Program-made: the position numbers and the translations under genes
Source: an uncultured Clostridia bacterium
GTDB taxonomy: Bacteria > Bacillota > Clostridia > TANB77 > CAG-508
Assembly (NCBI GenBank): GCA_948524275.1
Contig: CAOSLI010000006.1
Location: forward strand, 1 to 47,385
Direction: 5' to 3'
Length of the DNA stretch: 47,385 nt
The notes under the pieces: generated by a model
Told to the model about the DNA's origin: nothing
The model's database searches: none
What the model saw: the letters and a program-made list of their open reading frames with translations, nothing else
Shown: in pieces, positions 16,433 to 25,229 of the stretch
Layout: the number at the start of each line of letters is the position of its first letter
Numbering within the stretch: the first letter of the stretch is position 1

Positions 16433-17180
16433 TGATGAGCTTAATGATGAACTTTTTGGAAGTAAAATAGAGTCAGAAAAAATAGATGGAAAATACAAAT
16501 ATATTCACAAGAATCCATTTTGGAATATGACTGCATTTATACTTTATAGGATAATTGCAATGCCAATATGCAAATTATACACTAAAATAAAATTTAAAAT
16601 GAAAATCGAAAATAGAGATGTTATAAAAAAAGCAAAGGGACAAGGATTCTTTATATATGCAAATCATACTCAGGAATTTCTAGACGTAATTACTCCAACT
16701 CTTGTAGCGTTTCCAAGAAGAATGCATGTTGTGGCAAGCCCTGTGAATGTATCTTTAAAAGGAACAAGGACTGCCGTAAAGATGCTAGGGGCACTCCCAA
16801 TTCCAGGAGACTTTGAGAGTGGAAGAAATTTTATACAAGCGTTGGAAAAATATATAAGTAGAAAAAGAGCAATTGCAATTTATCCAGAAGCACATGTATG
16901 GCCATATTATACTAAGATTAGAAATTTCAAGGAAACATCATTTAAGTATCCAGTAAAACTAAATGCACCAATATTTTCTGCTACAACAACATATCAAAAA
17001 GGCAAAAATGGCAAGCCTAAAATTACAGTTTATGTAGATGGACCATTCTATCCAAACGGTAATGTAAATCAAAAAGAGGCTTCAAAGGAATTAAGAGACA
17101 AGATATATAATACAATGGTAGAGAGAAGTAAAAATAGTAATATTGAAGTTATAAAATATGTAAAAAAAGAAGTACTATAA
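16404..17180 (+). CDS. PlsC-type 1-acylglycerol-3-phosphate acyltransferase family protein (first)
   Basis: The 258-residue protein has the NHxxxxD acyltransferase motif (N87-H88 to D94, NHTQEFLD) and the later YPEAHVW block corresponding to the EGTR region. The family moves an acyl group to lysophosphatidate or another lipid acceptor at the membrane. ATG 16404 follows GAGGAAAAG, whereas the open frame from 16362 has no ribosome-binding site. It overlaps tetR by 29 bases, implying coupled translation. With GT8 enzymes beside it, the acceptor may be a glycolipid precursor rather than ordinary phosphatidate. Confidence 0.82.
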   Translation: MKKENIVYYNDELNDELFGSKIESEKIDGKYKYIHKNPFWNMTAFILYRIIAMPICKLYTKIKFKMKIENRDVIKKAKGQGFFIYANHTQEFLDVITPTLVAFPRRMHVVASPVNVSLKGTRTAVKMLGALPIPGDFESGRNFIQALEKYISRKRAIAIYPEAHVWPYYTKIRNFKETSFKYPVKLNAPIFSATTTYQKGKNGKPKITVYVDGPFYPNGNVNQKEASKELRDKIYNTMVERSKNSNIEVIKYVKKEVL

Positions 17181-17203
17181 ATTTAAAATTAAGGGGAACC
17201 AAT

Positions 17204-18064
17204 ATGATAAATTTAATGTTTTGCGGTAATGATAAGGTATTTGACGGAATGATAATATCCTTACTATCAATTACAAAGCACACAAAAGAAGAACTGAATG
17301 TATACATTTTAACTATGGGTCTTCCAGAAGTTAAGGAATCATTTATACCAGTAAGCGAAGATAAAGCAGAGGTTTTAGATGGAATAGTTAAAAAGGCCAA
17401 TTCAAAAAGTAAAGTAATACTAATAGATATTACAAAGATATTTAAAGAAGAAATGCTGAAATCAGCAAATATGAAAACTCATTATACACCATATATATTA
17501 GTTAGATTATTTAGTGACAAAATCAAAGATTTGCCTGATAAAATATTATACTTAGACTGTGATATTGTTTGCTACAAAGATATAAAAGAACTTTATGACA
17601 ACGATATAGAGGACTATGAGATTGGCGCAGTGCAAGATTTTATTGGAAAAAGGATGATTAGCAAAAAGTATATAAATTCTGGTATGTTACTCATGAATTT
17701 AAAAAAAATTAGAGAGACTGGAAGTTTTACAAAGGCAAGAGAAATCTGCAATAAAAGAAGGATGATGATGCCAGATCAGACAGCGATAAACATTGCATGT
17801 AAACCAAAATTGTACTTACCTGATAAATTTAATGAGCAAGATGCAAGAAAAGATGATACAGTTATAAGACATTTTAGTATGAAAGTAAAATTCTTTCCAT
17901 GGATTAAGTTTACTAATATAAAGCCATGGCATATAGATAGAGTTCATAATGAATACGAAATCTATGATTATGAAGACATCATTGAAGAATATCAAAATAT
18001 CAAAAATCAATTTACAGAAAATATAAAAGAAGAGCCAAAAGAACTTATTGCTTCAAAAGTTTAA
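17204..18064 (+). CDS. family 8 glycosyltransferase (first)
   Basis: The 286-residue GT8 protein has the metal-binding DxD (DCD, 118-120, in ILYLDCDIVC), the NSGMLLMNL block and a C-terminal HFS...KPW motif. GT8 enzymes retain stereochemistry and usually use UDP-glucose, UDP-galactose or related donors. The acceptor is unknown. There is no membrane helix, so it is probably cytoplasmic and membrane-associated. AAGGGG lies before the ATG, 23 bases after the upstream acyltransferase. Confidence 0.88.
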   Translation: MINLMFCGNDKVFDGMIISLLSITKHTKEELNVYILTMGLPEVKESFIPVSEDKAEVLDGIVKKANSKSKVILIDITKIFKEEMLKSANMKTHYTPYILVRLFSDKIKDLPDKILYLDCDIVCYKDIKELYDNDIEDYEIGAVQDFIGKRMISKKYINSGMLLMNLKKIRETGSFTKAREICNKRRMMMPDQTAINIACKPKLYLPDKFNEQDARKDDTVIRHFSMKVKFFPWIKFTNIKPWHIDRVHNEYEIYDYEDIIEEYQNIKNQFTENIKEEPKELIASKV

Positions 18065-18114
18065 AATACTGGGACACATAAGATATAACGAAGCATAGTG
18101 AAAGGAATATAAAA

Positions 18115-19113
18115 ATGAATAATTTAAAAAAAGAAATACCAATATTTTTCTCAGCAGACGATAATTACATACCATGTTTAGCAGTAGCTATACAATCTTT
18201 AAAGGACAACGCAAGTCAAGATAATAATTACAAACTAATAATATTAAATTCAGGGATGACTGATGAAGGAAAGCAAAAAATAAAGAAATTTGAAACAGAA
18301 AATATTAAAATAGATTTTGCAGATATAAGTAAGGCAACATCAAAAATGAGCAAAGAGCTTGAATTGAGATGTAGAGATTATTATTCTGAAACAATATATT
18401 ACAGAATGTTTATCCCATCACAATTTCCTGAGTATGATAAAGCTATATATTTAGATTCAGATATTATTATTCAAGAAGACATTGCTAATTTCTTCAATAT
18501 AGATTTAGGCGATAATCTATTAGGTGTAATCATGGATCAAGTTGTTGCAAACGACAAATCATTTAGAACATATGCTAAAGTTGCACTTGGTTTAGATAGT
18601 TATGAAAAATACTTTAATTCTGGAGTATTATTAATGAACTTGAAGGAAATGAGAAAATCTAGAATTGAGGATAAGTTTATTTATCTATTACTTAAATACA
18701 ATTTAGATACGATTGCACCAGATCAGGACTACTTAAATATTTTATGTAAGGATAGAGTAGTATATCTTCCAGAAACATGGGACAAGATGCCCGACTTTGG
18801 AAAAAGATATCCTGCTGAAGAATTGCATTTAATACATTACAATATGTTTAGGAAGCCATGGCATTATGCGGATGTTCCATATTCAGATATATTCTGGAAA
18901 TATGCAAAGGAAACTGAATATTTTGATGAACTACAAAATGAACTTAAATCTTATTCAGATGAATCTAAAAAGATAGACGCTGCTGGCGGAGTAAACTTAG
19001 TTAAATATAGCGATACAATTATGACTCAAACTGTGAAATTTGTAGATATAATTAGTGAAACTGATGATATTAATAGTGTGACGAAATTTATAAATGAAAC
19101 ATTAAAGTCATAA
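18115..19113 (+). CDS. family 8 glycosyltransferase (second)
   Basis: The 332-residue GT8 protein has DSD at 114-116 (AIYLDSDIII), FNSGVLLMNL, DQDYLN and the C-terminal HYNMFRKPW motif. It is a clear relative of the preceding gene but longer, with an extra C-terminal helix region of about 60 residues. It probably adds a second sugar to the same acceptor. It is 50 bases downstream of the first GT8 and in the same operon. Confidence 0.88.
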   Translation: MNNLKKEIPIFFSADDNYIPCLAVAIQSLKDNASQDNNYKLIILNSGMTDEGKQKIKKFETENIKIDFADISKATSKMSKELELRCRDYYSETIYYRMFIPSQFPEYDKAIYLDSDIIIQEDIANFFNIDLGDNLLGVIMDQVVANDKSFRTYAKVALGLDSYEKYFNSGVLLMNLKEMRKSRIEDKFIYLLLKYNLDTIAPDQDYLNILCKDRVVYLPETWDKMPDFGKRYPAEELHLIHYNMFRKPWHYADVPYSDIFWKYAKETEYFDELQNELKSYSDESKKIDAAGGVNLVKYSDTIMTQTVKFVDIISETDDINSVTKFINETLKS

Positions 19114-19161
19114 GAAAAAATAATAGTGAATATTCACTAGCAAAAGTAAAAGGGAATAAAT

Positions 19162-20064
19162 ATGGAAAAAGATGAAGAAAGACTGAAAGTAATTGAGAAT
19201 ATTAAAACAAATTTAAAAGACAATAACCTCAATAAAAAGGTTGAATTAAATGACCCAATAATAAAAGAAGAAGAAATTTTAAAAAAACTTAAACATTTTG
19301 ATATTTTAAGAAGAAATCCAATAAAGAAATTTAAAAGAGTTATTGCTAGAAATATGGCAAACGGATATACCAAAGTTTTCAATGAAGATACAGAAATTAT
19401 TGGATTAGAAAATGTAAAAAACATAAAAACAGGTGCAATTATAACAGCAAATCATTTTAGTCCACAAGATAGTACTGTTATAAGATATTTTACAAATAAA
19501 GTTGGAAAAAGAAACCACTTAAATATACTTGTTGAAGAAGAGAACATTTTCATGGAAGGATATCTAGGATTTCTAATGAATAATTGTGGAACTATACCAG
19601 TTAGCAAAAATAAAGAATATATGCAAAAGAGATTTTATCCAGCATTAAAAAAGATGTTTAAGAAAAAAGAATTTGTTTTAATATATCCAGAAGAAGAGAT
19701 GTGGTTTAATTATAGAAAACCAAGACCACTTAAGATAGGAGCATATCACATTGCTGCTAAATATAATGTACCAATAATACCTTGTTTTATAGAGATGAGG
19801 GAAAAAAAAGGAGAATATGAAGATAACGGATTTAACAAATTGAAATATATTATTCATATTTTAAAACCTATTTATCCGAATAATAGCAAGGATCCCAAAA
19901 CTAATAAAGAAGATATGAGAAAGAGTGACTATGAACTAAAAAAGGCCGCTTATGAAAAGGCATATAGCAAGGAACTTAATTATGAATTTGATGAAAGCGA
20001 TATAGCCGGATTATTAGAAGAAAATGAAAAAGAACGCAAAGAAGAAAGCAATATTATAAAATAA
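19162..20064 (+). CDS. PlsC-type acyltransferase family protein (second)
   Basis: The 300-residue protein carries HxxxxD (NHFSPQD, H98 to D103), the GTIPV block and the YPEEEMW segment in place of EGTR. A charged N-terminal extension of about 50 residues and an acidic C-terminal tail distinguish it from the first PlsC-like protein. It closes the TetR-controlled operon. A second acylation of the same lipid is a reasonable inference, but the substrate is unknown. Confidence 0.82.
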   Translation: MEKDEERLKVIENIKTNLKDNNLNKKVELNDPIIKEEEILKKLKHFDILRRNPIKKFKRVIARNMANGYTKVFNEDTEIIGLENVKNIKTGAIITANHFSPQDSTVIRYFTNKVGKRNHLNILVEEENIFMEGYLGFLMNNCGTIPVSKNKEYMQKRFYPALKKMFKKKEFVLIYPEEEMWFNYRKPRPLKIGAYHIAAKYNVPIIPCFIEMREKKGEYEDNGFNKLKYIIHILKPIYPNNSKDPKTNKEDMRKSDYELKKAAYEKAYSKELNYEFDESDIAGLLEENEKERKEESNIIK

Positions 20065-20071
20065 TAAATAG

Positions 20072-20127
20072 AAAATAGTTTCCAAACAAATATTTTTAAA
20101 ACTTTTGTTTGACAAACTATTTTTTTT
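20072..20127 (+). terminator. imperfect inverted repeat: operon terminator overlapping the lexA promoter
   Basis: AAAATAGTTTCCAAACAAA pairs with TTTGTTTGACAAACTATTTT apart from one bulge, followed by a T-run. The right arm contains the lexA -35 box, so termination of the glycolipid operon and initiation of lexA share the same bases. Confidence 0.6.
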
Positions 20128-20137
20128 ATGTTATAGT
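20099..20137 (+). promoter_or_regulatory. lexA promoter with a candidate SOS box
   Basis: -35 TTGACA (20109-20114), a 17-base spacer, and -10 TATAGT (20132-20137). AAACTTTTGTTT (20099-20110) touches the -35 and has the AAC-N4-GTT form of Gram-positive LexA boxes, which fits autoregulation. The same AAAC-N4-GTTT form recurs in the toxin promoter at 37179-37190. Confidence 0.6.
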
Positions 20138-20177
20138 TATTATAGTTAAAAAAATCAGAAAGGAAAGGTTATCTAAT

Positions 20178-20855
20178 ATGAATAAATCTAGAAGAGATGA
20201 GAATGGTTTAAATAAAAGAGAAAGAGCAATTTTAAAGTATATTGAAAAAGAGATTTTACTTAAGGGATATGCACCATCAGTTAGAGAAATATGTAAAGCT
20301 GTAGGTTTAAGTTCAACAGCAACAGTTCAAGGGTACTTGACTGCATTAGAAGAAAGGGGATACATTAAAAAAGAAAGCCAAAAAGGAAGAACTTTGCGTC
20401 TAATTAAGAATTCAAAGGGAAGTGAAGTTGTTACTGATAACAATGGTATAGCTAGTACAAAGCAATTTTACAGTAATAAAGAGATGATTAATGTACCAGT
20501 TATAGGAAAGATAACAGCAGGCCAGCCAATTTTAGCAATAGAAAATATTACTGATACATTTCCTATTCCTGTTGATTTTGTTGGAAATTCAGAAAGTTTT
20601 ATGCTTACAGTTAGTGGAGAAAGTATGATTGAAGCAGGTATTTTTGATGGAGACTACATATTAGTTAAGAGACAAAGTACTGCAGAAAATGGTACAATAG
20701 TTGTAGCTTTAATTGAAGATGAAGCTACTGTTAAAACTTTCTATAAAGAAAAAGACCATATTAGATTACAACCTGAAAATAGTACAATGGACCCAATAAT
20801 TGTACCAGATTGCAAAATACTAGGAAAAGTAGCGGGAGTATTTAGAAGATTATAA
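20178..20855 (+). CDS. lexA: SOS repressor LexA
   Basis: The 225-residue repressor has an N-terminal winged helix (to about residue 72), the self-cleavage bond A114-G115 in ITAGQP, catalytic Ser149 in SGESM and Lys186 in ATVK. RecA-stimulated autocleavage relieves repression of DNA-damage genes. ATG 20178 is preferred: AAAGGAAAGG precedes it, and the open frame further upstream covers the promoter. The linker (about residues 78-100) is somewhat longer than in B. subtilis-type LexA. Confidence 0.95.
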   Translation: MNKSRRDENGLNKRERAILKYIEKEILLKGYAPSVREICKAVGLSSTATVQGYLTALEERGYIKKESQKGRTLRLIKNSKGSEVVTDNNGIASTKQFYSNKEMINVPVIGKITAGQPILAIENITDTFPIPVDFVGNSESFMLTVSGESMIEAGIFDGDYILVKRQSTAENGTIVVALIEDEATVKTFYKEKDHIRLQPENSTMDPIIVPDCKILGKVAGVFRRL

Positions 20856-20889
20856 ATTGTCTATATTTATATAGGAGGATGTTTAAATA

Positions 20890-21108
20890 ATGGATATGAT
20901 GAAAAAATTTTTAAAATATTTTATAATTGTATTAGCATTTTACATAATTAGTAATCTTTTGATTGCCCATATTATGAAACCTACTAAAATAGAAACAAAA
21001 GGCGAAGATGAATCTGTATCAAATGTAGATTTTGATTGGGAAGAGATGTCAAGAGACCCTATGTTTTGGTTTATCGCATTAGGTGGGTTAATTGTAACGT
21101 TGCCATAG
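20890..21108 (+). CDS. small membrane protein, unknown
   Basis: The 72-residue protein has a hydrophobic helix at about 8-27, an acidic loop, and a second hydrophobic segment ending at its last residue (FWFIALGGLIVTLP). AGGAGG precedes the ATG. It lies 34 bases after lexA and may be co-transcribed with it, so an SOS-linked role is possible, but nothing in the sequence proves it. The abrupt hydrophobic C-terminus could be natural or a truncation. Confidence 0.6.
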   Translation: MDMMKKFLKYFIIVLAFYIISNLLIAHIMKPTKIETKGEDESVSNVDFDWEEMSRDPMFWFIALGGLIVTLP

Positions 21109-21142
21109 TATATCTAACATTAGTAAGGAGATAAAACATAAT

Positions 21143-21184
21143 AAAAGTATATGATAATTTTATTTTGTATACTTTTATTTTTTG
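21143..21184 (+). terminator. terminator after the small membrane protein
   Basis: AAAAGTATA (21143-21151) pairs with TATACTTTT (21168-21176), followed by ATTTTTTG. Confidence 0.65.
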
Positions 21185-21233
21185 TTGTTTTATGATAAGA
21201 TATCACATAAGATAAAAAAGGAGAAAATACCTA

Positions 21234-21827
21234 ATGATAAAAAATTTAATATTTGATATAGGTGGTGTGTTACTTGAGTATAATCCAAAAACATATTTGG
21301 ATAAATTAAATATAGAAGAAAACAAAAGGAATACATTAAATAATATAATATTTCATAATCAAAAATGGATAGATTGTTTGAATGGATTTATAAATAATAA
21401 TGAATTAATAGAATATTTAGTTAAAGAAAATCCAAAATATAAAGTGGAAATAGAGCAGATACTTGGCAAAGAAAATTTAAAATATATGTTACCACCAAAA
21501 AAAGAGATGATAGAATATTATAAAAATTTAAAACAAAAAGATTATAAAATATATTTATGCTCTAATATAACAATAGACACTTACTACTATATTAAAGAGA
21601 ATTTTCAAATAATACAAACAGCTGATGGTGGTGTATTTTCTTGCTTTGAAAACATAAGTAAGCCTAACAGTGAAATTTATCATAAATTAATTGAAAAGTA
21701 TAGTTTAGATAAGAAAGAATCAATTTTAATAGATGATACTAAAAGAAATATAATAAGTGCAAATGATTATGGAATGAAAGGATTATTGTTTAATACTATT
21801 AAAGATATAAAGGAGATTTTGAAATAA
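21234..21827 (+). CDS. HAD-superfamily phosphatase (YihX/HAD-IA type)
   Basis: The 197-residue protein starts with motif I FDIGGVLLEYN. The first Asp is the nucleophile; the second Asp of DxD is replaced by Gly, as in YihX-type sugar phosphatases (FDxGNV). Motif II is CSN (LCSNIT), the motif III Lys is in SKPNSEIY, and motif IV is IDDTKRN. It probably removes phosphate from a sugar phosphate or nucleotide. It stands alone, convergent with thymidine kinase. Confidence 0.85.
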   Translation: MIKNLIFDIGGVLLEYNPKTYLDKLNIEENKRNTLNNIIFHNQKWIDCLNGFINNNELIEYLVKENPKYKVEIEQILGKENLKYMLPPKKEMIEYYKNLKQKDYKIYLCSNITIDTYYYIKENFQIIQTADGGVFSCFENISKPNSEIYHKLIEKYSLDKKESILIDDTKRNIISANDYGMKGLLFNTIKDIKEILK

Positions 21828-21867
21828 AGAAAAATATTTCAAAAATAAAAATTTATTATATTAAAGA

Positions 21868-21897
21868 TAGGCTAGAATTTTTTAAAATTCTAGCCTA
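21868..21897. terminator. bidirectional terminator between the HAD gene and tdk
   Basis: A perfect 13-bp stem TAGGCTAGAATTT / AAATTCTAGCCTA with a 4-base loop lies between two convergent genes. Confidence 0.8.
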
Positions 21898-21905
21898 CAA
21901 ATATT

Positions 21906-22442
21906 TTAATTCTTCTTTATAATTTCCTCAAAGCACTTTCTACAAAGGGGCATATATTCTTTATCACCAATAACAATATCAGTATCTTTTCCACCTTTAA
22001 AATAAGAATAAACAGCATTTTCATTTTTACAACTGTCACATATTGCAGTTAGCATAGAAATATTATCTGCTATTGCAAGTAGTTCAGGCATTTTTCCAAA
22101 TGGTTTTCTTTCTGCAGTTAAGTTGAGACCTGATATAAAAAATTTCTTTCCCTGATTTGCCATATCAAGTATTACATTTACATCACCATCTAAAAATTGA
22201 AATTCATCTATACAATAAACATCAACATCATAATTTTTAATATCTGATATATTACCAATTGCAATAGCAGGAATGTCAATACCATTTCTAGATGCAACAA
22301 CCGTATCAGATGTTCTTGTATCAATTTTAGGCTTAAACATAAGCACTTTCTTACCAGCAATAAGTTGCCTTTTATATTCACTAAGTATTTGTTCTGTTTT
22401 ACCACATTTCATTGGTCCAGAATATACATTTATGTCGCTCAT
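21906..22442 (-). CDS. tdk: thymidine kinase
   Basis: The 178-residue type II thymidine kinase of dTMP salvage has P-loop GPMKCGKT (9-16), DEFQF with the catalytic Glu, the lasso motif, and structural zinc cysteines CDSC and CRKC. ATG at 22442 is used because GGAGGA lies before it; the in-frame ATG at 22484 lacks one. It is monocistronic, on the opposite strand to its neighbours. Confidence 0.95.
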   Translation of the reverse strand: MSDINVYSGPMKCGKTEQILSEYKRQLIAGKKVLMFKPKIDTRTSDTVVASRNGIDIPAIAIGNISDIKNYDVDVYCIDEFQFLDGDVNVILDMANQGKKFFISGLNLTAERKPFGKMPELLAIADNISMLTAICDSCKNENAVYSYFKGGKDTDIVIGDKEYMPLCRKCFEEIIKKN

Positions 22443-22472
22443 TTTATAAATCCTCCAAATAAAGTCATTTAA

Positions 22473-22501
22473 AATATAATACAATAGTTAAAAAGTATCA
22501 A
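22473..22501 (-). promoter_or_regulatory. tdk promoter
   Basis: On the minus strand: -35 TTGATA (22501-22496), a 17-base spacer, and -10 TATATT (22478-22473). Confidence 0.5.
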
Positions 22502-22535
22502 GCAAAAAATGTAAAAAAATAAATTTGTAATATTG

Positions 22536-22564
22536 TTGTAAAAATTCTCGTAAAATGATAAAAT
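22536..22564 (+). promoter_or_regulatory. murB operon promoter
   Basis: -35 TTGTAA (22536-22541), a 17-base spacer, and -10 TAAAAT (22559-22564). Confidence 0.5.
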
Positions 22565-22627
22565 ATGTACATGCTATATTTGCATACAATGTTTATATAA
22601 AGCAATGTGAAAATAAAGGAGGATAAC

Positions 22628-23518
22628 TTGGAAGAATTTGAATCCATAGTTGGCTTAAATAATGTACAGTATAATGAACCAATGAGTAAACATACAAGTT
22701 TTAAAGTTGGTGGAAACGCAGATGTTTACATAACAGTAGATACAATAGAAAAAGTGCAAGAAATTATAAAATTAGCTAAACAAAAAGATATGCAAATCAC
22801 AGTTATAGGAAATGGAACTAACTTACTTGTTTGTGATGAAGGTATTAGAGGGATTGTTTTAAAATATACAGCTAATAATGTTAGAATTATAGCTGATGAG
22901 AATATATGTATAGCAGATGGTGGAGCTGCTAATGCGCTAATTGCAATGAAGTTATTGGAAAACAAATTAGCAGGATTTGAGTTTGCGGCAGGAATTCCGG
23001 GAACTATAGCAGGTGCAGTTTACATGAATGCAGGTGCATTTGGCGGAGAAATGAAAGACATAGTTACATATACAAAATATATTGATATAAATACTGGAGA
23101 ACTTAACTGTCTAAAAAATGAAGACCAAAGATTTACATATAGAAGTTCAGTTTTTAAAAATATGCAAACTATAATTGTTGAAGTTGGAATGAGGCTACAT
23201 AAAGACAATAAAGATGAAATACAAAAAAGAATGAATGATTACAAAGGAAAAAGAATGGAAACTCAGCCACTAGATATTCCAAGTGCAGGTAGTACATTTA
23301 AAAGAGGAGAAGACTTTATTACAGCTAAACTTATAGACGAAGCAGGACTTAAAGGATATAAAATAGGTGGAGCAGAAGTTTCAACTAAGCATGCAGGATT
23401 TATTGTAAATGCAGGAAATGCTACTTCAAAAGATATTGTAGATTTAATAGAATATGTAAAAAATTCTATTTATGAAAAATTTGGAAAGATTATCGTAACA
23501 GAAATAAAAATAATATAG
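22628..23518 (+). CDS. murB: UDP-N-acetylenolpyruvoylglucosamine reductase
   Basis: The flavoenzyme reduces the enolpyruvyl group in the second committed step of peptidoglycan precursor synthesis. The 296-residue protein has the FAD-binding GNGTNLLV, the GIPGTIAGAVYMNAGA block and PSAGSTFKR with the proton-donating Ser, in the shorter type II MurB layout. The start is a TTG at 22628: AAGGAGG (22616-22622) sits five bases before it, and the in-frame GTG at 22607 would place that site inside the gene. It heads a run with yvcK, the debranching enzyme and holA. Confidence 0.93.
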   Translation: MEEFESIVGLNNVQYNEPMSKHTSFKVGGNADVYITVDTIEKVQEIIKLAKQKDMQITVIGNGTNLLVCDEGIRGIVLKYTANNVRIIADENICIADGGAANALIAMKLLENKLAGFEFAAGIPGTIAGAVYMNAGAFGGEMKDIVTYTKYIDINTGELNCLKNEDQRFTYRSSVFKNMQTIIVEVGMRLHKDNKDEIQKRMNDYKGKRMETQPLDIPSAGSTFKRGEDFITAKLIDEAGLKGYKIGGAEVSTKHAGFIVNAGNATSKDIVDLIEYVKNSIYEKFGKIIVTEIKII

Positions 23519-23558
23519 AAAATTATAAGAAGTTAATATATAGAAATGGAGAATAATA

Positions 23559-25226
23559 ATGAAAGGCTTTTTTAAATGGTTTAAATCTAAAGCAAAAATG
23601 AAGAGATGGATGATAATGGGACTAGTAGGTGTCACTTTAATTTGTTATGGAATGGCAAAACTCGTAAACTTAAATAGAGAAAGACTTGAATTATATGAGA
23701 TACCAATTGTAGTTTCAGCTTTTATAATTGGTTTTACTGCAATTGTAATTGGAATTGTACATATGCAAAAAAGAATGCTAGAGATACTTGTTGAAGAAAG
23801 TGATACTAGAAAAGAAACAAACAATGTAAATACTCTAATCTTTAACAAAAAGGTATATAATCAAGGACCTAAAATAGTTGTAATAGGCGGTGGGAGTGGT
23901 CTAAATACTGTTTTAAGAGGACTTAAAAATTACACAGATAATATAACAGCAATTGTTACTGTATCAGATTATGGAGAAACTCCAACAGATTCAAGAAAAG
24001 CATTGCAAGTGTTGCCTCTTAATGATGTTAAGGAGAGTTTAATTGCACTTGCTGGTGACGAAGATAATATGGAGAAATTGCTAGATGTTGAATTTGAAAC
24101 AGCAAAATTAAGAGGACTTTCATTTAGTGATATATGTTTCTTAGCTATGACAAAGTCGACAGGAAACTTTGCAAAGTCAATTCAAAATGCAGGACATGTT
24201 TTAAATATAACAGGAAAAGTTTTGCCAGTAACAACAGAGCCTATAACAATATGTGCTGAGCTTGAAGATGGACAAGTTATAGAAAGTAGAGATAAGATAC
24301 CAGAGATAGTTGCTAAATCAAACAGTAAAATAAATAGAGTGTATATTAGTCCAACAAATACAAAACCAACTCCAGGTGTATTAGAAGCTATCGAAGAAGC
24401 TGATGCTATTGTAATAGGACCAGGTAGTTTATATACTAATGTTATACCAAATCTTCTTGTTAAGGGAATTGCTAAGAAAATAAAAGAGTCAAAAGCAATA
24501 AAAGTATATGTAAGTAACATAATGACAGAACTTGGACAAACTGATGAATATACCTTATCAGATCATATAAAGGCAATTGTAGATTACATAGGTAAAAACA
24601 TAATTGATTACTGTATTTACGATACAGGTGAAGTTATACCAGAATTTGTTCAAAGGTATAATTTAAAAGGCGCAGATGTTGTTATGCCTGATACAAATAA
24701 AGTAAAAGAACTAGGAGTAAGACTAATTCAAAGAAACCTATCTAAAATTGATGGAGAATCTATTAGACACGACTCTGATGTAATTGCTATGACAATTATT
24801 CAATTAATATGTGATGAACTAAAATTTGAAGACATGCAAAATGATACACAATATATGATGCTTAATTCAAAGTTAAAAGAAACAAAAAGAGAAAGAAGAA
24901 GAAGAGAAAGAAAAGAACGCAAATTTCAGAAATCAGGAAGAAAGCAGTTTGAAAGAAGAGACAGCAAGGAAAAAAGTAAATTTAATACAAAATATAATGA
25001 TAGAGTTAAATCGATTAAAGAAACAGACAGTAAAGTAAAAAAGAAGAGCAAAAGAGTAATAGAATCTGATATGAGATTTAATGAAAAACTTAATAATGTT
25101 AGAAAAGTTCAAGAATCAGCAGAAAGTGAACTTATGAAAGCCGTTTCGAAAATAGGAATAAATAAGGGAAAGGAAGCTGATCAAAAAGGTAAAACTAGAA
25201 AAACAAGAGTAAAAGCGGAGAAGTAA
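23559..25226 (+). CDS. YvcK/GlmR (CofD-like) regulator, membrane-anchored with a basic tail
   Basis: The core has the GGGSGLNTVLRGLK nucleotide-sugar site (from residue 110) and the DYGETPTDSRK segment of the YvcK/GlmR family, which binds UDP-GlcNAc and tunes GlmS-dependent flux into cell-wall precursors. At 555 residues it is far longer than the usual 320 or so. Two hydrophobic helices (about 16-34 and 48-68) precede the core, and about 130 residues of Lys/Arg/Glu-rich low-complexity tail follow it (from ERRRRERKERK). It lies 40 bases after murB, matching the common murB-yvcK neighbourhood, but rapZ and whiA are absent. Known in B. subtilis as a cytoplasmic protein; anchoring here is inferred. 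Confidence 0.88.
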   Translation: MKGFFKWFKSKAKMKRWMIMGLVGVTLICYGMAKLVNLNRERLELYEIPIVVSAFIIGFTAIVIGIVHMQKRMLEILVEESDTRKETNNVNTLIFNKKVYNQGPKIVVIGGGSGLNTVLRGLKNYTDNITAIVTVSDYGETPTDSRKALQVLPLNDVKESLIALAGDEDNMEKLLDVEFETAKLRGLSFSDICFLAMTKSTGNFAKSIQNAGHVLNITGKVLPVTTEPITICAELEDGQVIESRDKIPEIVAKSNSKINRVYISPTNTKPTPGVLEAIEEADAIVIGPGSLYTNVIPNLLVKGIAKKIKESKAIKVYVSNIMTELGQTDEYTLSDHIKAIVDYIGKNIIDYCIYDTGEVIPEFVQRYNLKGADVVMPDTNKVKELGVRLIQRNLSKIDGESIRHDSDVIAMTIIQLICDELKFEDMQNDTQYMMLNSKLKETKRERRRRERKERKFQKSGRKQFERRDSKEKSKFNTKYNDRVKSIKETDSKVKKKSKRVIESDMRFNEKLNNVRKVQESAESELMKAVSKIGINKGKEADQKGKTRKTRVKAEK

Positions 25227-25229
25227 CAA

